Shown: positions 59,058 to 64,000 of the stretch, one piece after another
Layout of the letters: each line of letters begins with the position of its first letter
How positions within the stretch are numbered: position 1 is the first letter of the stretch
From: Candidatus Eremiobacterota bacterium
Lineage (GTDB): Bacteria > Vulcanimicrobiota > Vulcanimicrobiia > Vulcanimicrobiales > Vulcanimicrobiaceae
DNA: 64,000 nucleotides
Assembly (NCBI GenBank): GCA_019240525.1
Contig: JAFAYE010000001.1
Location: forward strand, 2,143,300 to 2,207,299
Reading direction: 5' to 3'
Translations under genes and position numbers: made by a program
The notes under the pieces: model-generated
What the model was told of the DNA's origin: nothing
Database searches by the model: none
What the model saw: only the letters and a program-made list of their open reading frames with translations

Positions 59058-62000
59058 TTAAACGCCGAGCGGTGCAGCCGGCTCCTCTGCGGTGATTTCG
59101 CCGCGCGATTTTCCGTCGTGACGCGCGCGGTCGCCGCGCAACTCGAGTGATTTAATGATGACGTAAAGCACCGGCGTGATTGCGAGATTCAAAAACGTCG
59201 AGACGAGCATGCCGCCGAAGACGACGGTTCCCAGCGAATGCCGCGCCGAGCTGCCGGCGCCCGTCGCGAAGACGAGCGGTATGACCGCGATGACGAAAGC
59301 GATGGAGGTCATCAAAATCGGCCGTAGTCGCGTCTGTGCGGCGCGCATCGCCGCTTGTACGACGCTCGCTCCCTCGCGCAACTGCTGATTGGCAAATTCT
59401 ACGATCAGAATCGCGCTTTTGCTGGCGAGTCCGATGAGCATAACGTAGCCTACCTGAGCGTAGGCATCTTGCGCTAGGTTTGGATCGGAGAGACCCGGTA
59501 TCGGAAGGTGACGGAAGTTCATGAACCCGAGCGCTCCGAAGAGTGCGGCAGGCACCGCGAGCAGCACGATGAGCGGATCGATAAAGCTCTCGTACTGCGC
59601 CGACAAAACGAGGAAAACGAAGACGAGGCCAAGCGCAAAGATAATCGTGCTCAAGCTGCCCGCTGCGATCTCTTCCAGTTGTAGACCGGACCATTCGTAA
59701 CTCATGCCGGCCGGCATCGCGCGCTGAGCAATTTGATCCATAGCGCCAATCGCTTCCCCCGATCCGTGTCCCGGCGCGTTCTGCCCGTTGAGCTCGATGT
59801 TGCGATAAAGGTTGTAGTGCGTGATAACCGGCGCTGCCAAAACCTGATGGGTCGCCACCAACGCGCTGAGCGGCGTCATGACGGTACCATTCGCGTTCGT
59901 CGCGGTGGTTGCAGCGCCGGGCGGCGAGGTCGGGAACGGGTTCGTGCCCGTGGGAATCGCGGAATTGGCGGCGGAACCGGAGCTTACGTAAAGGCCTTGC
60001 AGTGACGAGACGCGGTTACGGAAAGGCTCGTCGGCCTGCACGTCGACCTGCCAGGAACGGTTGAGATATGTAAAGTTGTTAACGTAGAGAGACGCGAGGT
60101 CGACTTCGAGCGTGTCGAAGATGTCGTTGAGCGAAATGCCGATTGCCTTGGCCTTGTCGCGGTCGATGTCGATCTGAACCTGCGGTGAGTTGATGCGAAA
60201 CTGCGTGAAAACGTTCTGAAGCCGCGAATCCTTCGCCGCCATGCCCATGATCGTGTAGGCGGTTTTGCTCAAGGCCGGTAACCCGAGATTGGTTCGATCT
60301 TCGAGCTCGAACTGGAACCCTCCGAAGCTCGATACACCGTTGATCGCGGGCGGATTAACGGCGAAGATTTGCGCCTGGGGTACCTGCGAGAAGAAGCCAT
60401 AGTTGACGCGACCGATGACCGAGTCGATGCCGTCACCCGCCCCCTTGCGGTCGCCCCATGGCTTGAGTAAGACAAATATCAGACCGCGATTCGGAGCACT
60501 TCCGGCAAAGCTGAAGCCGCCGACGTTAAACATGTACTTCACTTGCGGCTGTTGCCGTATGATTGCTTCGGCTTTCTTCGAGATCTCCGTTTCGGCCGCG
60601 AGCGACGTGCCTTCGGGTGCTTGAACTAAGACGATGAAGTAGCCCTGGTCTTCGCTCGGAATGAACGACGTCGGCGTTTCCACGAACATGAGCAGCGTCA
60701 CCAGAAGTGCGGCTCCGAAAACGCCGATGACGATCCAGCGAAAGCGGAAAAGCCGCGGCAGCTCCGACGCGTACCATTGACGAAAACGCTTGAGGCCCGC
60801 GTTGAACCAGCGGAAGAAGACGAACTGTGATTCCGTCTCCCCGGTCAGCAAGCGGGCAGACATCACCGGTGCCAAGGTCAATGCTTGGAAGAGCGAGATC
60901 GTAATAGCCGCGGCGATGGTCAACGCGAACTGCTTGTAGAGCTGGCCCGTCGTGCCGGGAAAGAAAGCGACCGGAATGAAGACCGCGAGTAAGACCAGCG
61001 ACGAGGCGACGACCGCGCTTTGAATTTCGCGCATCGCTTGGGCTGCGCTTGCGATGCCGCTTTGGCGCCCTTTATTCATCTCGATATGACGTGCGATATT
61101 CTCGATGACGACGATGGCATCGTCGACGACGAGACCGGTAGCCAAGGTTAAGCCGAAGAGCGTGATCGTGTTGATCGTGAAGCCAAAGATCTTCATGACG
61201 AAGAACGTTCCGATCAGCGAGACCGGAATCGTCACCGCCGGAATCATCGTCGAGCGCGGGTTTTGTAAGAAGACGAAGATCACGAGAACGACCAGGACGA
61301 TCGACAGCAACAACGTGATAACGACTTCGCGAACCGATTCGGCGACGAAATCGGTCGTATTGAATGCGACGGTGAAATGCACGCCGGGCGGGAATTGTTT
61401 GGCGAGCACGTTCATCTCGGCCAGCACGCCTTTGGAGACTTGCAGGGCATTGGCCGTCGGATATTGTTGAACGCCAAGGCCGACCGTTTGCGCGTTGCCG
61501 TTAAAACGAAGCGAACTGTTATAGTTTTCCGCGCCGAGCTCGACCCGCGCGACGTCCCCCAGGCGCGTGTATCCGCCGTTCGGATTCGAGCGCAAGATGA
61601 TGTTGGCGAACTCTTCCGGGCTCGAAAGTTGGGTTAACGCGTTCACCGTGTAGGTATACGGCTGATCCTTTGATTCGGGCGCGGAACCGATGCTGCCGCT
61701 AGCGACCTCAGCGTTCTGCTCCTGCAGGGCCGAGACCACGTCACCCGCATCGAGGCCTTGTTGAGCGAGTAAATGTGGGTTGAGCCAGACTCGCATGGCA
61801 TACTGGCGCTGGCCAAAAACGATGACTTGCGATACGCCCGGAACGCGCGAGAGGTCGTTGACGATGTTGAGCTGAGCGTAGTTGCTAAGGAAGAGCGTAT
61901 TGAGCTGCTTGGAGTTTGAGGTCAGGGCGATACCCATAACGAAGGAGCCCGAATTCTTGGTCACCTGAACGCCGACTTGCTGCACTGTTGCCGGCAACTG

Positions 62001-62345
62001 GCCGATTGCCGATTGGACGAGGTTCTGCACGTCGGCGGCCGCGATATCGAGATTGGTCTCGAGCGTGAACGTGCACGTGATTTGCGACGTCCCTTGCGTG
62101 CTTTGAGAACTGATGTAGCGCAGACCTTGAACCGTGTTGACCGCTTGCTCGAGCGGCGTAGTAACCTGTGCTTCGACAGCCTGCGGCGACGCGCCGACAT
62201 ACGTCGCGCTGATCGTGACGACCGGCGGCGCGATTTGCGGGTATTGCGCGAGCGGGAGGGTCGGCAGCACGACGAGGCCGCCAATCAGTATGATCAACGA
62301 GCAGACCGCCGCGAGGACGGGCCGGGTGAGGAAGACCTTGGTCAC
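59058..62345 (-). CDS. RND efflux transporter permease (HAE1/AcrB-like)
   Basis: 1095 residues from a GTG start; the family is normally 1030-1060, so it has short extra loops (for example around residues 790-815). FLTRPVLAAVCSLIILIGGLVVLPTLPLAQYPQIAPPVV opens TM1. FGLTLATGLVVDDAIVVIENI carries the two Asp of the proton relay. AFFPGTTGQLYKQFALTIAAA follows, and LIGLASKSAILIVEFANQQ carries the conserved Lys. It pumps hydrophobic compounds out across the envelope with a periplasmic adaptor and an outer-membrane channel. Neither partner is encoded next to it; the adaptor may be elsewhere. lipA lies upstream on the same strand (53 nt). Confidence 0.95.
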   Translation of the reverse strand: MTKVFLTRPVLAAVCSLIILIGGLVVLPTLPLAQYPQIAPPVVTISATYVGASPQAVEAQVTTPLEQAVNTVQGLRYISSQSTQGTSQITCTFTLETNLDIAAADVQNLVQSAIGQLPATVQQVGVQVTKNSGSFVMGIALTSNSKQLNTLFLSNYAQLNIVNDLSRVPGVSQVIVFGQRQYAMRVWLNPHLLAQQGLDAGDVVSALQEQNAEVASGSIGSAPESKDQPYTYTVNALTQLSSPEEFANIILRSNPNGGYTRLGDVARVELGAENYNSSLRFNGNAQTVGLGVQQYPTANALQVSKGVLAEMNVLAKQFPPGVHFTVAFNTTDFVAESVREVVITLLLSIVLVVLVIFVFLQNPRSTMIPAVTIPVSLIGTFFVMKIFGFTINTITLFGLTLATGLVVDDAIVVIENIARHIEMNKGRQSGIASAAQAMREIQSAVVASSLVLLAVFIPVAFFPGTTGQLYKQFALTIAAAITISLFQALTLAPVMSARLLTGETESQFVFFRWFNAGLKRFRQWYASELPRLFRFRWIVIGVFGAALLVTLLMFVETPTSFIPSEDQGYFIVLVQAPEGTSLAAETEISKKAEAIIRQQPQVKYMFNVGGFSFAGSAPNRGLIFVLLKPWGDRKGAGDGIDSVIGRVNYGFFSQVPQAQIFAVNPPAINGVSSFGGFQFELEDRTNLGLPALSKTAYTIMGMAAKDSRLQNVFTQFRINSPQVQIDIDRDKAKAIGISLNDIFDTLEVDLASLYVNNFTYLNRSWQVDVQADEPFRNRVSSLQGLYVSSGSAANSAIPTGTNPFPTSPPGAATTATNANGTVMTPLSALVATHQVLAAPVITHYNLYRNIELNGQNAPGHGSGEAIGAMDQIAQRAMPAGMSYEWSGLQLEEIAAGSLSTIIFALGLVFVFLVLSAQYESFIDPLIVLLAVPAALFGALGFMNFRHLPIPGLSDPNLAQDAYAQVGYVMLIGLASKSAILIVEFANQQLREGASVVQAAMRAAQTRLRPILMTSIAFVIAVIPLVFATGAGSSARHSLGTVVFGGMLVSTFLNLAITPVLYVIIKSLELRGDRARHDGKSRGEITAEEPAAPLGV

Positions 62346-62398
62346 GTTAGCCCTACCAACCTACAGGCGGAAGCCTCGGTTGCGGCGATCGCGAGGAT

Positions 62399-63277
62399 CT
62401 AAAAGGCCTGCTCCGCGTGGTACGAGCTGCGCGAGAGCGGGCTGGAAACGACTTGATGGAAGCCACGCTGCTTCGCCAGCGCGCCGAGGCGATCGAATTG
62501 CTGGGGCGTAATAAACTCGGCCACCGGCAAATGCCTTTTGCTGGGCTGCAAGTACTGGCCGAGGGTGAAAATATCGACGCCGGCCGTGCGCGCGTCGTCC
62601 ATGGCCGCTTCGACTTCGCAGTCGGTCTCGCCCAGCCCAAGCATCATCGAGGTCTTGGTGTAGCGCTGCGGCGCGCGCCGCTTGGCGTGAGCGAGGACGG
62701 CCAGCGACTGATCGTAACCGGCGCGCTTGTCGCGAACCGAGGGTGTCAACCGACGCACCGTCTCCAAATTATGCGCGAAAACGTCGGGTTTGGCATCCAA
62801 GACGATATCTACCGCGCGCAAATCGCCACGATAGTCGCCGCTGAGAATCTCGACTCGCGCCCCCGGAGCACGTTCGTGAATGGCGCGAACGGTGTTCGCG
62901 AAAATCAGCGCGCCCCCGTCGGGAAGATCGTCGCGATCGACCGCGGTGACGACCAAATACTTCCAGCCAAGGTCCCGAACGGCGTCGGCCACGCGCAGCG
63001 GCTCGAGCCAATCGACGAGTCCGCGCGGATTCCCCGTCTTCACGTTGCAGAAGCGGCATCCGCGCGTGCAGGTGTCGCCGAGAATCATGATCGTTGCGGT
63101 ACCCGCGCCCCAACATTCGGCGACGTTCGGGCACGCCGCTTCTTTGCACACCGTATGCAGCGAAAGCGCATTGACTTTGGCTTTCACCCGCTCGTACTCG
63201 TCTCCGATCGGGAGTGAAACGCGCAGCCAATCGGGTTTACGAGCTCTTCCGCCGACAAGATCGATCTCGATCGCCAC
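62399..63277 (-). CDS. lipA: Lipoyl synthase
   Basis: 292 residues from a GTG 1 nt after the lipB stop. LipA is a radical-SAM enzyme that inserts two sulfurs into octanoyl groups on lipoyl domains. The auxiliary cluster ligands are Cys44, Cys49 and Cys55 (VCKEAACPNVAEC). The radical-SAM cluster is Cys70, Cys74 and Cys77 (CTRGCRFC). NPRGLVDWLEPLRVADAVRDLGWKYLVVTAVDRDDLPDGGA and the C-terminal VSSPLSRSSYHAEQAF, with the conserved Arg-Ser-Ser-Tyr, complete the family pattern. Its substrate here should include GcvH. Confidence 0.97.
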   Translation of the reverse strand: MAIEIDLVGGRARKPDWLRVSLPIGDEYERVKAKVNALSLHTVCKEAACPNVAECWGAGTATIMILGDTCTRGCRFCNVKTGNPRGLVDWLEPLRVADAVRDLGWKYLVVTAVDRDDLPDGGALIFANTVRAIHERAPGARVEILSGDYRGDLRAVDIVLDAKPDVFAHNLETVRRLTPSVRDKRAGYDQSLAVLAHAKRRAPQRYTKTSMMLGLGETDCEVEAAMDDARTAGVDIFTLGQYLQPSKRHLPVAEFITPQQFDRLGALAKQRGFHQVVSSPLSRSSYHAEQAF

Positions 63278-63278
63278 G

Positions 63279-63938
63279 TTATGCCTCGATCAACTCCGCG
63301 GGCGTAAAATCGACCTCGAACGTTCGCGCCAGTTCCTCGAGGAGAACGCGCTTTGCCTCGGCGACGGAGAGCCTCCGTCCGCTCTCTTTCGCGAGCGATG
63401 TGATGCCCCGGTCGTTCAAACCGCACGGCAGGATCAAGCGATCGTAGTCGAGCTCCGTGCAGACGTTGAGCGCAATCCCGTGAAGTGAGACCATCCGCTG
63501 TATCGCAAGGCCGATCGCACAAATTTGGTTGCGCCCGACCCAGACCCCCGCGTGCTCGCTCCAGCGTTCGCCGCGAACGCCAAAGCGCGCGCAGGCATTG
63601 ATCACCGAGGCTTCGAGCGAGCGCACCAAGGGTACCACCTCTCGAAATCGCTCGAGCTTTCGAATCGGATAGACGACGAGCTGCCCCGGACCGTGATAGG
63701 TGACGTCGCCGCCCCGCTCGATCTCGACGAGATCCACGCCGCGACGTGAAAGCTCCTCGGCCGAAAGGAAAACGTGCTCGTGCTTTGCCTGGCGCCCGAG
63801 CGTCACGACCGGCGGATGCTCGACCACGATCCAAGTATCGGGCTCGCGCCCTTCGCGCACGCGCTCGTGCAACTCGTGCTGTAGCTCCCATACTTCGCGG
63901 TACGGCTTGAGGCCGAGCTCCAGCAATCGTGCTTTCAA
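63279..63938 (-). CDS. lipB: Octanoyltransferase LipB with substituted catalytic lysine
   Basis: 219 residues from a TTG that directly follows the stop of the gene before. LipB moves octanoyl groups from acyl-carrier protein to lipoyl domains. GDVTYHGPGQLVVYPI, GVWVGRNQICAIGLAIQRMVSLHGIALNV and LPCGLNDRGITSL are the conserved blocks, and the nucleophile is Cys172. Known enzymes have a Cys-Lys dyad. In this protein the position of the lysine (34 residues before the Cys) is Gln138, encoded by CAA. Either the lineage uses another base or the residue is tolerated. lipA follows 1 nt later. Confidence 0.93.
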   Translation of the reverse strand: MKARLLELGLKPYREVWELQHELHERVREGREPDTWIVVEHPPVVTLGRQAKHEHVFLSAEELSRRGVDLVEIERGGDVTYHGPGQLVVYPIRKLERFREVVPLVRSLEASVINACARFGVRGERWSEHAGVWVGRNQICAIGLAIQRMVSLHGIALNVCTELDYDRLILPCGLNDRGITSLAKESGRRLSVAEAKRVLLEELARTFEVDFTPAELIEA

Positions 63939-64000
63939 TTAGTTTCCCGCGGCCACCGGCGTCTTTGGCTTCGGATTCAAAACATGAATCGCTTTGCCAT
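63939..64000 (-). CDS. C-terminal end of an unidentified gene (partial)
   Basis: Only about 19 codons plus the TAA (63941-63939) are visible, reading ...GKAIHVLNPKPKTPVAAGN. The stop touches the lipB start (TAATTG), so the gene is probably in the same operon as lipB and lipA. The tail is too short to name a family. A 2-oxoacid dehydrogenase component would fit the lipoylation context but is a guess. Confidence 0.45.
   Translation of the reverse strand, partial: GKAIHVLNPKPKTPVAAGN

Overview
The window is a GC-rich, gene-dense chromosomal segment of a diderm bacterium. Evidence for an outer membrane is a TonB-dependent receptor, an RND efflux pump, a beta-rich exported protein and eight lipobox lipoproteins. 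The gene mix (split glycine decarboxylase, ScpAB, a Ycf45-like R3H ATPase, PdxST, SpeH/SpeE, SufB beside a Rieske protein, families of small AAC/TAC-lipobox lipoproteins, and dispersed repeats with the core CTTCGACAAGCTCAGGATG) resembles uncultured lineages such as Candidatus Eremiobacterota. This placement is inference from gene content, not a search result. No rRNA, tRNA, CRISPR array or transposase was seen.

Layout. 1-5566 (minus): a sufB-led run with sulfotransferase, Rieske ferredoxin, penicillin-acylase-family hydrolase and two GNAT acetyltransferases, under a palindromic operator. 5886-10034 (plus): speH, a four-Cys lipoprotein, speE, a hotdog thioesterase, gcvT and gcvH. 10050-11402 (minus): a lipoprotein phosphoesterase that splits the gcv genes. 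11465-14258: gcvPA-gcvPB. 14482-26091: a tightly coupled eight-gene operon of cysteine dioxygenase, FAD/NAD(P) protein, four lipoproteins (one PstS-like, one DUF4397-like, two propeller-like), a TonB-dependent receptor and a last lipoprotein. This is the most novel-looking locus. 26192-29914: nudix-scpA-scpB-nfo-dinB. 30143-34483 (minus): GNAT, UvrD-like helicase and Fe-S RecB-family nuclease.

34487-42753: ubiX, a MobA-like transferase, ispE, a six-hairpin glycosidase, pdxS-pdxT, an HNH endonuclease and a conserved protein with no ordinary start codon. 42796-47795: basic amino acid decarboxylase, R3H ATPase, an eight-unit repeat array, tmk and holB. 47779-54245: membrane protein, MTA phosphorylase, bifunctional-nuclease-domain protein, ychF, glutamate dehydrogenase and an FUSC transporter. 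54490-56031: decayed pieces of a second FUSC gene on both sides of a lipoprotein paralogous to the one at 6432. 56065-64000 (minus): SGNH hydrolase, exported protein, RND pump, lipA, lipB and the tail of an unidentified gene.

Functional links. Glycine cleavage (GcvT/H/PA/PB) depends on lipoylation by LipA/LipB and on PLP from PdxST. The decarboxylase, SpeH, SpeE and MTA phosphorylase make up most of a polyamine/MTA-salvage route. Cysteine dioxygenase, the sulfotransferase and SufB give a sulfur theme. Window edges cut the first and last genes.
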